Notes: generated by a model from the sequence alone, not told the origin. A stretch of 64,000 bases of DNA from Bog-473 sp035552395 (GCA_035552395.1 DASZLL010000044.1:1-64000); one strand, 5' to 3'. Positions 17,981 through 26,783 are shown, counted from the first letter of the stretch. Translations and numbers: made by a program.

Positions 17981-18000
17981 TCCATACCTTAAGGTATGGA
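17981..18000. promoter_or_regulatory. Perfect 20-bp palindrome, probable TetR operator
   Basis: TCCATACCTTAAGGTATGGA reads identically on both strands. It lies 29 bp before the P450 start and heads an operon whose second gene is a TetR-family regulator. TetR dimers bind such palindromes, so autoregulation of the P450-TetR-LLM operon is the simplest reading. The site overlaps where a promoter would be expected, consistent with repression. Binding is inferred; the symmetry is seen directly. Confidence 0.72.
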
Positions 18001-18029
18001 ACGGGGGGAATCCTGAGATCGGGGGCACC

Positions 18030-19283
18030 ATGAGGAGCACCGCCAAATTGAGCATCGGCGAGGCGGGACGGGTTTTCGTCGACCCGACGGCCTATGCCGA
18101 CGAGCAGCGCTTCCACGAGGCCACCACCCTCCTGCGCCGGGAATCTCCCGTGCACTGGATTGACGAGCCGGGCTACCGGCCATTCTGGGCCGTCACCCGC
18201 CATGAGGACGTAATGGACGTCGAGCGCGACAACGCGCGCTTTCTCAGCGCGCCACGCCCACTGCTGGCGACCGAGGCTGCCGAGACCCTCGCCGAGGAGA
18301 AGGGGCAGGTGCTGCGCACGCTCATCCACATGGACGAGCCGGACCACAAGGCCTACCGCGCGGTGGCGGCGGCCTGGTTCCAGCCCAAACAGCTCAAGCG
18401 CATGGAGGACCGGATGAACGAGCTGGCGGTCCGCTTCGTCGACCGCATGGCCGAGCTCGGGACCGAGTGCGACTTCGCCCGCGACATCGCCGTCCACTAT
18501 CCGCTCTACGTGATCCTGTCGCTCCTCGGCCTCCCCGAGAGCGACTTCGACCGGATGCTCATGCTTACCCAACAGCTCTTCGGCGGCGACGACGAGGAGC
18601 TGCGCCGCTCCACCGATCTCGAGGAGCAGTTCACGGTGCTGCTCGACTTCTTCAACTACTTCACCGAGCTGACCGCCTCGCGCCGCATCACCCCGACCGA
18701 GGACCTGGCCTCCGTGCTCGCCAACGCGCGCATCGACGGGGACTACATACCCGACATGGACCTGGCGTCGTACTACGTGATCATCGCGACGGCGGGCCAC
18801 GACACGACGAGCTCCACCATCGCCGGCGGGCTCCACGCCCTGCTGCGCCACCCCGACGAGCTGGCCCGGCTCCAGGCGGACCCTGAGCTTCTGTCGAGCG
18901 CGGTCGAAGAGATGATCCGCTGGGTCACCCCGGTCAAGGAGTTCATGCGGACGGCCGCCGAGAACGCGGTCGTCGGCGGCACCGAAGTCGAAGCGGGCCA
19001 GTCGCTGTACCTCGCCTACCTCTCGGCCAACCGGGACGAGGCGGTCTTCGACGACCCCTTCCGCTTCGACGTCGGGCGCCAACCCAACAAGCACCTCGCC
19101 TTCGGGTTCGGCCCGCACTTCTGCCTCGGGGCGCAGCTCGCCCGGCTGGAGACCAGGGCGCTCTTCGCCGAACTGCTGCCGCGCCTGGTGTCGATCGAGC
19201 TGGCCGGCACGCCGACCTCGTCGGCCACGGTCTTCGTGGGGGGCCTGAAGACGCTGCCGATCCGCTACCGCCTGCGTTCCTGA
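18030..19283 (+). CDS. Cytochrome P450
   Basis: A full-length 417-residue soluble bacterial P450. The haem-ligating Cys365 lies in 'FGFGPHFCLGAQLARLE'; the I-helix oxygen-activation motif is 'TAGHDTTSS' (about 254-262); the K-helix E-x-x-R is Glu294-Arg297 in 'EEMIRWVTP'. The I-helix sequence and length resemble CYP108/CYP125/CYP142-type monooxygenases acting on terpenoid or steroid substrates, but assignment needs comparison. No ferredoxin or reductase gene is adjacent, so electrons must come from elsewhere. The stop overlaps the TetR start (TGATG), tying P450 and regulator into one operon. Confidence 0.95.
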   Translation: MRSTAKLSIGEAGRVFVDPTAYADEQRFHEATTLLRRESPVHWIDEPGYRPFWAVTRHEDVMDVERDNARFLSAPRPLLATEAAETLAEEKGQVLRTLIHMDEPDHKAYRAVAAAWFQPKQLKRMEDRMNELAVRFVDRMAELGTECDFARDIAVHYPLYVILSLLGLPESDFDRMLMLTQQLFGGDDEELRRSTDLEEQFTVLLDFFNYFTELTASRRITPTEDLASVLANARIDGDYIPDMDLASYYVIIATAGHDTTSSTIAGGLHALLRHPDELARLQADPELLSSAVEEMIRWVTPVKEFMRTAAENAVVGGTEVEAGQSLYLAYLSANRDEAVFDDPFRFDVGRQPNKHLAFGFGPHFCLGAQLARLETRALFAELLPRLVSIELAGTPTSSATVFVGGLKTLPIRYRLRS

Positions 19284-19846
19284 TGCCGCCCGAGGGGCTC
19301 AGCCGGAACGCGTACTACGAGGCCGGCTTGGAGCTGCTCGCGGACCGCGGACATTCCGGCCTCACCATCGCCGCGCTATGCGAGCAGCTCGGGGTGACAA
19401 AGGGTTCCTTTTACCATCACTTCGGCGACATGGCCGGGTACGTTGCGCTCCTGCTCGGCCACTGGGAAGCCGAACACGCCACGCGCCTCATCGCCCTCTC
19501 CGAGTCGGTGTCGGACCCCGAGGAGCGCTTCGACCTTCTCCAGAAGATCGCCGTGGGTCTGCCTCATGGCGCAGAAGCCGCGATTCGCGCCTGGAGTTGG
19601 AACAGCGCGCTGGTGGCGGCCGCCCAACAGCGCGTCGACGAGGCCCGCTTGTCGCACCTGACCCGCGCCGGCGTCGACGCGGGCCTTGGTCCGGCGCGAG
19701 CGTGGCGCATGGCCAGAATCTCGCTCAGCGTCTTGATCGGGATGCAGCTGCTGGAACGACCGGCGCAACGGGCGTCGATGGAGGACGTCTTCGGCGAGCT
19801 CCGGCATTGGATGGCTGTTGAGGACCCGGCCGCGATTGCGCTCTGA
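19283..19846 (+). CDS. TetR-family transcriptional regulator
   Basis: A 187-residue regulator. The N-terminal DNA-binding domain is clear: 'YYEAGLELLADRGHSGLTIAALCEQLGVTKGSFYHHFGDMAGYV' spans helices 1-4, with the recognition helix at 'VTKGSFYHHF' (about 35-44). The C-terminal helical domain is typical of ligand-sensing TetRs. It is translated from an ATG overlapping the P450 stop. A perfect palindrome upstream of the P450 is the likely operator, and the P450 or LLM substrate the likely inducer. Confidence 0.92.
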   Translation: MPPEGLSRNAYYEAGLELLADRGHSGLTIAALCEQLGVTKGSFYHHFGDMAGYVALLLGHWEAEHATRLIALSESVSDPEERFDLLQKIAVGLPHGAEAAIRAWSWNSALVAAAQQRVDEARLSHLTRAGVDAGLGPARAWRMARISLSVLIGMQLLERPAQRASMEDVFGELRHWMAVEDPAAIAL

Positions 19847-20801
19847 CGGTCCCACGTCTTCCGGCGAGACATTTCGTCCGTTTCGCTTCGGCTTCCAATC
19901 CACCACCATCGACCCGGCCGAGGTCACAGGCTCGGCCCAGGAGGCCGAGACCGCAGGCTTCGACGTCTTCCAGGTCGGCGACCACATCGGGACCCAGTTG
20001 GCTCCGTTCGTCGAGCTGGCCGCCGCCGCCGCCGCGACGTCGACCATCCGCTTGGGCACGCTAGTCCTCAATAACGATCTCCGGCATCCGGTCGTCCTCG
20101 CCCAAGAAGTGGCGACGCTCGATCACCAGAGCGGCGGCCGCGTCGAGCTCGGCCTTGGCGCGGGGCACTCCTTCACCGAATACGCCGCCCTGGGCCTGAG
20201 CTTCGACCCACCGGCGGTGCGCAAGGCTCGCCTGACGGAGGCGGTGGAGATCCTCCGCGCGCTCTTCGACGGGGACGAGGTCGACTACGAGGGTGCGCAC
20301 TACCGCGTCGTCGGCGCGCGCACGCTGCGGCCGATGCAGGCCAGTCTGCCGCTGCTCGTCGGGGTCAACGGCCGCGCCGCTCTGGAGCACGCCGCCGCTC
20401 ACGCAGACATCGTGGCCCCCACCATGCTCGGCCGGACGCTAGAGGACGGGCAGCATCACGAGGTGCGCTGGGAAGCCGAACGCCTCGACGTCACGATGGA
20501 GTTCATCCGGGCTACCGCGGGAGACCGCTGGCCAACGCTCGAGCTGCACGCCCTCGTGCAGGCCGTGGTCGTCACCGACGACCGGGCGGCGGCGGCCGAG
20601 GAGCTCGGCGCACGCCTATCGACGCGTCCGGACGACGTCCTCTCGACGCCGTTCCTCTGCATCGGCAGCCACGAGGAAATGGCCCGCCATCTGCTGGCTT
20701 GCCGGGCCCGTTGGGGGATCAGCTACTTCACCGTGCGTGACATCGAGGGATTCGCCCCGGTGATGGAACTCGTGCGCCGCCTGGACGCGTCGCCCGAATA
20801 G
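19818..20801 (+). CDS. LLM-class (F420-dependent type) oxidoreductase
   Basis: About 327 residues. Luciferase-like monooxygenase fold: 'FRFGFQSTTI' (strand 1), 'AETAGFDVFQVGDHI', 'TSTIRLGTLVLNNDLRHPVVLAQEVATLDHQSGGRVELGLGAGH', and a later 'PLLVGVNGRAALEHAAAHADIV' segment. The 'LGTLVLNN..RHP..LA.E...LD..S.GR.ELG.GAG' block is the family hallmark, and actinobacterial members usually use F420. The start is uncertain: a TTG at 19818 overlaps the TetR end by 29 bp, another TTG lies at 19836, and the conserved fold begins near residue 20. It is the third gene of the P450 operon and probably acts in the same pathway. Confidence 0.88.
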   Translation: MRTRPRLRSDGPTSSGETFRPFRFGFQSTTIDPAEVTGSAQEAETAGFDVFQVGDHIGTQLAPFVELAAAAAATSTIRLGTLVLNNDLRHPVVLAQEVATLDHQSGGRVELGLGAGHSFTEYAALGLSFDPPAVRKARLTEAVEILRALFDGDEVDYEGAHYRVVGARTLRPMQASLPLLVGVNGRAALEHAAAHADIVAPTMLGRTLEDGQHHEVRWEAERLDVTMEFIRATAGDRWPTLELHALVQAVVVTDDRAAAAEELGARLSTRPDDVLSTPFLCIGSHEEMARHLLACRARWGISYFTVRDIEGFAPVMELVRRLDASPE

Positions 20802-20834
20802 CCCGAAGCAGAAACGTCTCGATACCCTGACGCC

Positions 20835-21224
20835 GTGGAGGCAGGTCCTCAACGGCGAGTCGTGGGACTGGCGGGTGTCCTCATCCTCAACGCGGCGTCC
20901 GACGTCGTCTTGGACGACTGGATGCAGGACCACCTCGATCATCTTCGTTTTCCGAAGGAATATCGTGAGGTCCTTCCCATGTTGAAGACGCTCGCCGCGG
21001 GAGGCTTGCTTCTCGGCCTCAAGCGACCTTGGCTGCGGCGACTCACCGCTCGATCGCTCGTCGTGTACTTCGTCCTGGCCGTGGGCTACCACGTGCAGGC
21101 GAAGGACGGAGCGAATGAGACCCTGCCCGCATTGCTATTGCTCGGCTGGTCCCTCCTTGCCGTGCGCGCCCGGACGGATGGCTCAGTGCGGCGGGGCGGG
21201 GAGGCCGTCGAGCCAGGCCCGTGA
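20835..21224 (+). CDS. DoxX-like small membrane protein
   Basis: A 129-residue protein from a GTG start. It has a hydrophobic helix near the N terminus ('VVGLAGVLILNAASDVV'), then 'FPKEYREVLPMLKTLAAGGLLLGLK', a helix around 'SLVVYFVLAVGYHVQAKD' and a last helix 'ALLLLGWSLLAV'. The 'FP..Y...LP..K.LA...LL' pattern resembles DoxX-like family proteins. Function is unknown; some DoxX proteins are tied to redox defence. Its stop overlaps the GTG of the next gene. Confidence 0.65.
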   Translation: MEAGPQRRVVGLAGVLILNAASDVVLDDWMQDHLDHLRFPKEYREVLPMLKTLAAGGLLLGLKRPWLRRLTARSLVVYFVLAVGYHVQAKDGANETLPALLLLGWSLLAVRARTDGSVRRGGEAVEPGP

Positions 21225-21724
21225 AGTCGGACCGGGTACGGCGGGTCGCGGTCCCCCGGCAGATCGCGGCGAGCTTCGCCCGCAGCACGGCCAACTACGC
21301 AGCGGCCTTCTCGGTGACGACCGAGGCAATGTGTGCACGGACGCCGTTGCAATGGGCCCGCGCGGTGTTCGAGGACGCACCGGCCGCGCTGCGGTGGTGC
21401 ATGGTCTTCGGCTGGACGCGTGTGCTCGGGCTGCGGCTCGGGCCTCGGCCGTCGAGCGACCACGTGCTTGGGTGGGCCATCGCGGAGGGCGGGGTGCCGG
21501 GGAGCACGGCGTTGATCGCCCAGTCGCGCTTCTTGCGCGCGAGCAACACCGTGACGGTCGAGGGCTCCACGGTGACCTGGGTGACGCTCGTCCACTATTC
21601 GAGCGCCGCCGCCCGGCCGCTGTGGGCGATGGTTCGGCCGATCCACCACCTCACGATCCGCTTCCTCCTGGCTCGGGCCGCCCGCACTCCGGACGTGGCG
21701 CCATCGGCGGGTGGTCCCGCCTGA
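21221..21724 (+). CDS. DUF2867-like protein
   Basis: A 167-residue soluble protein. Segments such as 'TTEAMCARTPLQWARAVFEDAPAALRWCM', 'ASNTVTVEGSTVTWVTLVHY' and 'RPIHHLTIRFLLARAAR' match the pattern of DUF2867, a START-like fold often fused to or encoded next to NmrA/SDR proteins. The GTG start overlaps the upstream stop (GTGA), so it is cotranscribed with the DoxX-like gene. No catalytic role can be assigned. Confidence 0.65.
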   Translation: MKSDRVRRVAVPRQIAASFARSTANYAAAFSVTTEAMCARTPLQWARAVFEDAPAALRWCMVFGWTRVLGLRLGPRPSSDHVLGWAIAEGGVPGSTALIAQSRFLRASNTVTVEGSTVTWVTLVHYSSAAARPLWAMVRPIHHLTIRFLLARAARTPDVAPSAGGPA

Positions 21725-21825
21725 ATGGCGCTAGCAGGAAAGCCCGCGCCAGGCTGAGGGGCACATCGTCCGCTGCGGAAGAATCGGGCATCATGAAGGC
21801 GCGCCGACGGGGAGGAGTCACGAAC

Positions 21826-22911
21826 ATGGGACAAGAGGTGCGCGGGGTGGTGGCCATGGCCAAGGGCGCCCCCGTCACCGTGGAGACGATCGTCGTGCCC
21901 GACCCCGGGCCCGGTGAAGCGGTCGTCGCCATCAAGGCCTGCGGGGTCTGCCACACCGATCTGCACTACCGCGAGGGCGGGATCAACGACGACTTCCCCT
22001 TCCTGCTGGGCCACGAGGCGGCCGGGGTAGTCGAGTCGGTCGGACCCGAGGTGTCCGACCTGAGCCCGGGCGACTTCGTGGTCCTTAACTGGCGTGCCGT
22101 CTGTGGCGAGTGCCGTGCTTGCCGGCGGGGACGGCCCTGGTACTGCTTCGCCACCCATAACGCGACGCAGAAGATGACGCTGAGCGACGGGACGCCGCTC
22201 TCCCCCGCCCTTGGCATCGGCGCGTTCGCCGACAAGACGCTCGTGGCGGCCGGCCAATGCACCAAGGTCAACCCGGCGGCCCGGCCCGAGGCCGTCGGCC
22301 TGCTCGGGTGTGGCGTGATGGCCGGGCTCGGGGCCGCCATGTTCACCGGCAACGTGGGGCTCGGCGACAGCGTGGCCGTTTTCGGCTGCGGCGGAGTCGG
22401 GTGTGCCGCCGTCGCCGGGTCAAAGCTCGCCGGGGCGGCCATCATCATCGGCGTCGACCTCGACCCGGGCAAGCTCGAGCTTGCGAGGTCGTTCGGCGCG
22501 ACGCACACGGTGGACGCGGGGGCGACCGACCCGGTCGAGGCGATCAGGTCGCTCACCGGGGGCAACGGCGCTGACGTGTGCATCGAGGCCGTGGGCCAAC
22601 CCAAGGTGATGGAGCAGGCGTTCATGGCGCGCGACCTGGCCGGGACGCTGGTGCAGGTGGGTGTGCCGACGCCCGACATGCGCATCGAGCTGCCGATGAT
22701 CGAGTTCTTTGGCCGCGGCGGTGCGCTGAAGCCCAGCTGGTACGGCGACTGCCTGCCGTCGCGTGACTTTCCGATGCTCGTCGAGCTGTATCTCGACGGG
22801 CGTCTCGATCTCGACCGCTTCGTCAGCGAGACGATCGGCATCGGCGACGTGGAGGCGGCGTTCGCCCGCATGCGGCGCGGCGAGGTCCTGCGCTCCGTCG
22901 TCGTCGTGTGA
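21826..22911 (+). CDS. Zinc-dependent medium-chain alcohol dehydrogenase (class III/mycothiol type)
   Basis: A 361-residue zinc MDR enzyme. Catalytic zinc ligands lie in 'GVCHTDL' (Cys42) and 'GHEAAG' (His63-Glu64); four structural-zinc cysteines are at 93, 96, 99 and 107. The Rossmann motif is 'VFGCGGVGCAAV', and 'GVDLDPGKLELA' carries the acidic residue for NAD(H). Overall layout matches class III / mycothiol-dependent formaldehyde dehydrogenase-like enzymes, but thiol dependence cannot be shown. ATG is chosen for the GGGGAGGAG site upstream; longer frames are not protein-like. The GTG of the gamma-glutamyltransferase overlaps this stop. Confidence 0.92.
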   Translation: MGQEVRGVVAMAKGAPVTVETIVVPDPGPGEAVVAIKACGVCHTDLHYREGGINDDFPFLLGHEAAGVVESVGPEVSDLSPGDFVVLNWRAVCGECRACRRGRPWYCFATHNATQKMTLSDGTPLSPALGIGAFADKTLVAAGQCTKVNPAARPEAVGLLGCGVMAGLGAAMFTGNVGLGDSVAVFGCGGVGCAAVAGSKLAGAAIIIGVDLDPGKLELARSFGATHTVDAGATDPVEAIRSLTGGNGADVCIEAVGQPKVMEQAFMARDLAGTLVQVGVPTPDMRIELPMIEFFGRGGALKPSWYGDCLPSRDFPMLVELYLDGRLDLDRFVSETIGIGDVEAAFARMRRGEVLRSVVVV

Positions 22912-24545
22912 GCCTGCCGCTCGCTCCATTCGGGCCGCGTCGCGCCAACCGCGGCATGGTGGCGGCGGCGGACCAACTGGCCGCGGTGGCCGGGATCGGT
23001 GTGCTCGCCGAGGGCGGTTCGGCGGCCGACGCGGCCGTGGCGACCGGCGCGGCCATGGCCGTGGTCGCTCCGCATCTGTGCGGAATGGGCGGCGATGTCT
23101 TGGCCATGGTGTCGCCGCCGGGCGGCCCGCCCGAGGCGCTGCTCTCGATAGGACGGGCCGGCTCGGGCTCGGACGCCGCGCGCATGCGCGCCGAGGGCAT
23201 GACGACCATGCCGTTGCGCGGCGACATCCGCAGCGTGCCGGTGCCCGGCGCAGTGGACGGCTGGCTCGCCCTGCACGAGCGCTACGGCCGGCTGCCGCTC
23301 GAGCGGGTCCTGGCGCCCGCCATCGAGCTGGCGGAAGAGGGCTTTCCCGCTTCGATCATGCTGGCGTTCGCGAGCCATCTCGTGCACACGCTGCCCGGGG
23401 CGCACGAGCTCTGTCCCGGCGGCCCGCTCGATGTCGGCGCGGCCGTGCGGCTGCCCGGCATCGGACGCACGCTGCGGGCCGTGGCGCGCGACGGACGCGC
23501 CGGGTTCTACGGCGGCGAATTCGGGCGCGGCCTGCTCGAGCTCGGCGCGGGCCACTTCACGGCCGGCGACCTCGCGCCGAACGTGGCGCAGTGGTGCGAG
23601 CCGCTGACCCTGCGCGTCTGGGGCCACCAGCTCTGGACCGTGCCGCCGCCCTCGCAGGGCTATCTCACCCTGGCCGGTGCGGCGGTGGCGGAGTGGTCGG
23701 GGCTCGGCGCCGACCCCGGCGACCCCGCCTGGGCGCACCTGCTGGTCGAGGCGTGGCGGGCCGTCGGGCACGACCGACCCGACGTGCTCTACGACGGCGC
23801 GGACGGCGCCGCCTTGCTGCACGACGACCGGCTGGCGCACGCGGCGGCGCGGGTGGCGCCCGACCGGGTGGCGCCGCCCGACGTCGTGCCGGGGTCGACG
23901 GCGAGTGCGGCCGCGGTGGCCCGGATCGGCGACGGCGACACGACGCACCTGTGCACGTGCGACGCCGACGGGCTCGGCGTGTCGCTGACCCAGTCCAACG
24001 CGCTGGACTTCGGGTCGCATCTCGTGGAGCCGACGACCGGCGTGTTCTTGCACAACCGCGGTGTGGGCTTCTCCTTGGTCGTTGAGCATCCGGCCGAGGT
24101 GGGTCCCGGCCGGCGCCCGCCGCACACGTTGTCCCCCATGCTCGTGACCACGCCGGGCGGCGCGCTGACGCACCTTGTCGGCGCCATGGGCGGCGACGCC
24201 CAGCCCCAGATCATCAGCCAGTTGCTGGCCCGCCTCCTGCACGTTGGGCAGGATCCCGCCAGCGCCATCAGCGCACCACGGCTGGCGCTCGACGCCCCGG
24301 CCGCCGGGCCGTTCCGGCTCTGGTGGGGCGACGACCTCAGCGTCGTCGTCGAGGCCGACGCGCCGGGGGCCTGGCGTACGGGGCTCGAGGCCCGGGGTCA
24401 CCGAGCCCGGGCCATCAGCGCGTTCGACCCGGTCGCCGTCGGGTGCGCCCAGATCATTCAGGTCGAGCGGGACGCCGGTGGCGCCCGCTGCCTGGTCGCG
24501 GCCTCCGACCCGCGCAGCCCCGACGGCGCGGCGGTCGGGCGGTGA
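22908..24545 (+). CDS. Gamma-glutamyltransferase-family Ntn hydrolase
   Basis: A 545-residue proenzyme-type protein. The family start 'GMVAAADQLAAVAGIGVLAEGGSAADAAVATGAAMAVVAPHLCGMGGD' is clear, and the autoprocessing/catalytic Thr is expected at residue 345 in 'GDTTHLCTCDADGLGVSLTQSN'. The small subunit continues to 'LSPMLVTTPGG' and 'GAMGGDAQPQ'. No signal peptide is seen, so it is probably cytosolic, unlike classical GGT. In this operon it lies between an MDR dehydrogenase and a fused ETF, which suggests a catabolic or acylase-type role rather than glutathione salvage. That role is inference. Confidence 0.88.
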   Translation: MSLPLAPFGPRRANRGMVAAADQLAAVAGIGVLAEGGSAADAAVATGAAMAVVAPHLCGMGGDVLAMVSPPGGPPEALLSIGRAGSGSDAARMRAEGMTTMPLRGDIRSVPVPGAVDGWLALHERYGRLPLERVLAPAIELAEEGFPASIMLAFASHLVHTLPGAHELCPGGPLDVGAAVRLPGIGRTLRAVARDGRAGFYGGEFGRGLLELGAGHFTAGDLAPNVAQWCEPLTLRVWGHQLWTVPPPSQGYLTLAGAAVAEWSGLGADPGDPAWAHLLVEAWRAVGHDRPDVLYDGADGAALLHDDRLAHAAARVAPDRVAPPDVVPGSTASAAAVARIGDGDTTHLCTCDADGLGVSLTQSNALDFGSHLVEPTTGVFLHNRGVGFSLVVEHPAEVGPGRRPPHTLSPMLVTTPGGALTHLVGAMGGDAQPQIISQLLARLLHVGQDPASAISAPRLALDAPAAGPFRLWWGDDLSVVVEADAPGAWRTGLEARGHRARAISAFDPVAVGCAQIIQVERDAGGARCLVAASDPRSPDGAAVGR

Positions 24546-26371
24546 GCGGAGCGCGAGCCACCGGCGCACCGTTGCGCGTCGCGTCGTTGGCCAAGCAGAT
24601 CCCGCAGCCCGAGTCGCTGCGCATGGAGGGCGGGCGCCTCGTTCGTGCCGGCGTGGAGCTCGAGATGAACGCGTACTGCCGTCGCGCCGTCGCCGAGGGG
24701 GTGACGCTGGCCACAGAGACCGGCGGCTCGTGCACCGTGGTGACGCTCGGGCCGGCGAGCGCCGAGGACGTGCTGCGCGAGGCGGTCGCGTGGGGGGCCG
24801 GCGCGGGCCTCCACCTGTGCGACCCGGCCTTCGCCGGCTCGGACACGCTGGCCACGGCGCGCACGCTGGCCGCCGCGCTGCGCGTCACGGGCCCCTACGA
24901 CCTCGTCCTGCTCGGGCGCAACTCACTGGACGGCGAGACCGGGCAGGTCGGCCCCGAGCTGGCGCAGCTGCTCGACCTCCCGTTCGCCAGTGGCGTGCGT
25001 GCGCTGGTGGACCTCGGTGACCGCCTGCGCCTCGAGCTCGAGCACGACGACGGGACCCAAGAGGTCGAGATCCAACTCCCGGCCGTGCTCTCGGTGGCCG
25101 AGCGCCTGTGCGACCCGTGCAAGGTCGACCCCGAGGGCCGGGCGGCGGTGCCCGCCTCGCGCCTCCGACGGCTGGGCCCGGCCGACCTCGGACCCGGGCC
25201 GTGGGGCGCGGCGGGCAGTCCCACGATCGTGGGCGAGGTCCACCCCATGGAGCACACGCGCGCGCTCGTCGTCTTGGACGGCCCGGTGGACGAGCAGGTC
25301 GCGGCGGCCGTCCGCCTGCTCGACGCCCGCGGTGCGCTGGACGACGTGACGGCCGTGGCGGGCACGGTGCCAGAGCCCGGGCGCGCCGAGCGCGCCGGGG
25401 CACGGATCATCGCCGTGCTCGACGAGCCGGGACGCGGTGAGGTGGCCGTCGAGCTCGTGGCCGCGGCGGCGCGCCTCGGGCAGGAGGCCGGCACGACTGT
25501 GCACCTGCTGCGGCCGGTCGGGTCCGGCCAGGCCGGCGACGCCACCGCGCCCGGCGGGATCGACCTCGTGGTCGAGCTGGCCGGTTCGGTCGTGCCCGAG
25601 GACGTCGCCGACGCGCTCACGGCCTATGCGCGCGAGGAGAGGCCCTGGGCGATCCTGGCGCCGAGCACCGCGTTCGGGCGCGAGGTGGCGGCGCGCGTCG
25701 CCGCGGCCACCGGGTCAGGCCTGGTGGGAGACGCCGTCACCCTGGCCGTGCGCGACGACGTCCTCGTGGCGGGCAAGCCCGCGTTCGCCGGCGCCCTGGT
25801 GGCCGACATCACCTGCCGCGGCACGCCACAGCTGGCCACGGTCCGGCCGGGCGTCCTGCCCGTGGGGGCGTCGGCCGCAGGCACGGCGCGTCGCGTGCCG
25901 TCGGTGCGGCGTGAGGCCGGCAGGCGCGGGCGCGTGCGGATCCTCGGCGAGCGTCGCAACGACGACGTGGAGACGCTGGCCCGGGCCGGGGTCGTGATCG
26001 GGGTCGGCACCGGCGTCGCGCCCGAAGAGTACGAGGCGCTCAGCCCGCTGGCCGCGTTGCTGGGCGCGGAGCTCGCCGCGACGCGCAAGGTGACGGACAA
26101 GGGATGGGCCCCGCGATCGCGCCAGGTCGGCATCACCGGCCGTTCGATCGCGCCGCGGCTCTACGTCGCGCTCGGTTTGAGCGGGAAGTTCAACCACATG
26201 GTGGGGGTACGCGCCGCCGGGACGATCCTCGCCGTCAACGGCGACCGCGCCGCACCCGTCTTCGAGCACTGCGACATCGGGATCGTGGGCGATTGGCACG
26301 AGATCGTGCCGCTGCTGCAGCGCGCCCTGGCGGGCCGCCTCGAGCCGCGCCGGGGCGCAGCCGTCAGCTGA
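24542..26371 (+). CDS. etfBA: Fused electron transfer flavoprotein beta-alpha (EtfBA)
   Basis: A 609-residue single chain. Residues about 11-255 match ETF beta: 'RVASLAKQIPQPESL', 'VVTLGPASAEDVLREAVAWGAGAGLHL', 'YDLVLLGRNSLDGETGQVGPELAQLL'. Residues about 265-609 match ETF alpha, ending in the FAD signature 'RKVTDKGW...GITGRSIAPRLYVALGLSGKFNHMVG' and 'APVFEHCDIGIVGD'. ETF passes electrons from acyl-CoA or amine dehydrogenases to ETF:quinone oxidoreductase; normally it is two proteins. The GTG start overlaps the GGT stop. No dehydrogenase of the acyl-CoA type or ETF-QO adjoins it. Its stop codon overlaps that of icmB on the other strand. Confidence 0.92.
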   Translation: MSGARATGAPLRVASLAKQIPQPESLRMEGGRLVRAGVELEMNAYCRRAVAEGVTLATETGGSCTVVTLGPASAEDVLREAVAWGAGAGLHLCDPAFAGSDTLATARTLAAALRVTGPYDLVLLGRNSLDGETGQVGPELAQLLDLPFASGVRALVDLGDRLRLELEHDDGTQEVEIQLPAVLSVAERLCDPCKVDPEGRAAVPASRLRRLGPADLGPGPWGAAGSPTIVGEVHPMEHTRALVVLDGPVDEQVAAAVRLLDARGALDDVTAVAGTVPEPGRAERAGARIIAVLDEPGRGEVAVELVAAAARLGQEAGTTVHLLRPVGSGQAGDATAPGGIDLVVELAGSVVPEDVADALTAYAREERPWAILAPSTAFGREVAARVAAATGSGLVGDAVTLAVRDDVLVAGKPAFAGALVADITCRGTPQLATVRPGVLPVGASAAGTARRVPSVRREAGRRGRVRILGERRNDDVETLARAGVVIGVGTGVAPEEYEALSPLAALLGAELAATRKVTDKGWAPRSRQVGITGRSIAPRLYVALGLSGKFNHMVGVRAAGTILAVNGDRAAPVFEHCDIGIVGDWHEIVPLLQRALAGRLEPRRGAAVS

Positions 26372-26783
26372 GCGGGCCCACCCCGGCGGCCTGGCGAACG
26401 CTGGTCACGACCTCGTCGTTGGAGGCGCCGGGCCCGAGCACCGCCGCCACGCCCAGGTCGTGGAGCTTCGCGACGTCGTCGGGCGGGACGATGCCCCCGA
26501 CGACCACCGGGGTGTCCAAGCCGGCAGCGCGCAAGGCGTCGACCACCGCCGGGGCGAGCGTGAGATGGGCCCCGTTGTGCATGGAGACGCCGACCACGTC
26601 AACGTCCTCCTGCGCGGTCATCGCGGCGATCGTCTCGGGTGACTGGCGCAGTCCGGCGTAGACCACTTCGCACCCCGCGTCACGCAGGATGCGCGCCACC
26701 ACGCGCAGGCCGCGGTCGTGACCGTCGAGGCCCACCTTGGCCATGAGCACGCGCACCGGCCGCTCGCCGGTCTGGGGCACCAC
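26364..26783 (-). CDS. icmB: B12-binding small subunit of isobutyryl-CoA mutase-type enzyme
   Basis: A 139-residue cobalamin-binding domain. The signature 'KVGLDGHDRG' contains D-x-H-x-x-G, whose His ligates cobalt; 'VDVVGVSMHNGAH' and 'VVVGGIVPPDDVAKLHDLGVAAVLGPG' complete the B12 fold. The gene follows the large mutase subunit with only 2 bp between the TGA and the GTG, so they are coupled. Separate large and small subunits of about 540 and 139 residues are the IcmA/IcmB arrangement. The start could instead be the next GTG, one codon later. Confidence 0.9.
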   Translation of the reverse strand: MVPQTGERPVRVLMAKVGLDGHDRGLRVVARILRDAGCEVVYAGLRQSPETIAAMTAQEDVDVVGVSMHNGAHLTLAPAVVDALRAAGLDTPVVVGGIVPPDDVAKLHDLGVAAVLGPGASNDEVVTSVRQAAGVGPLS

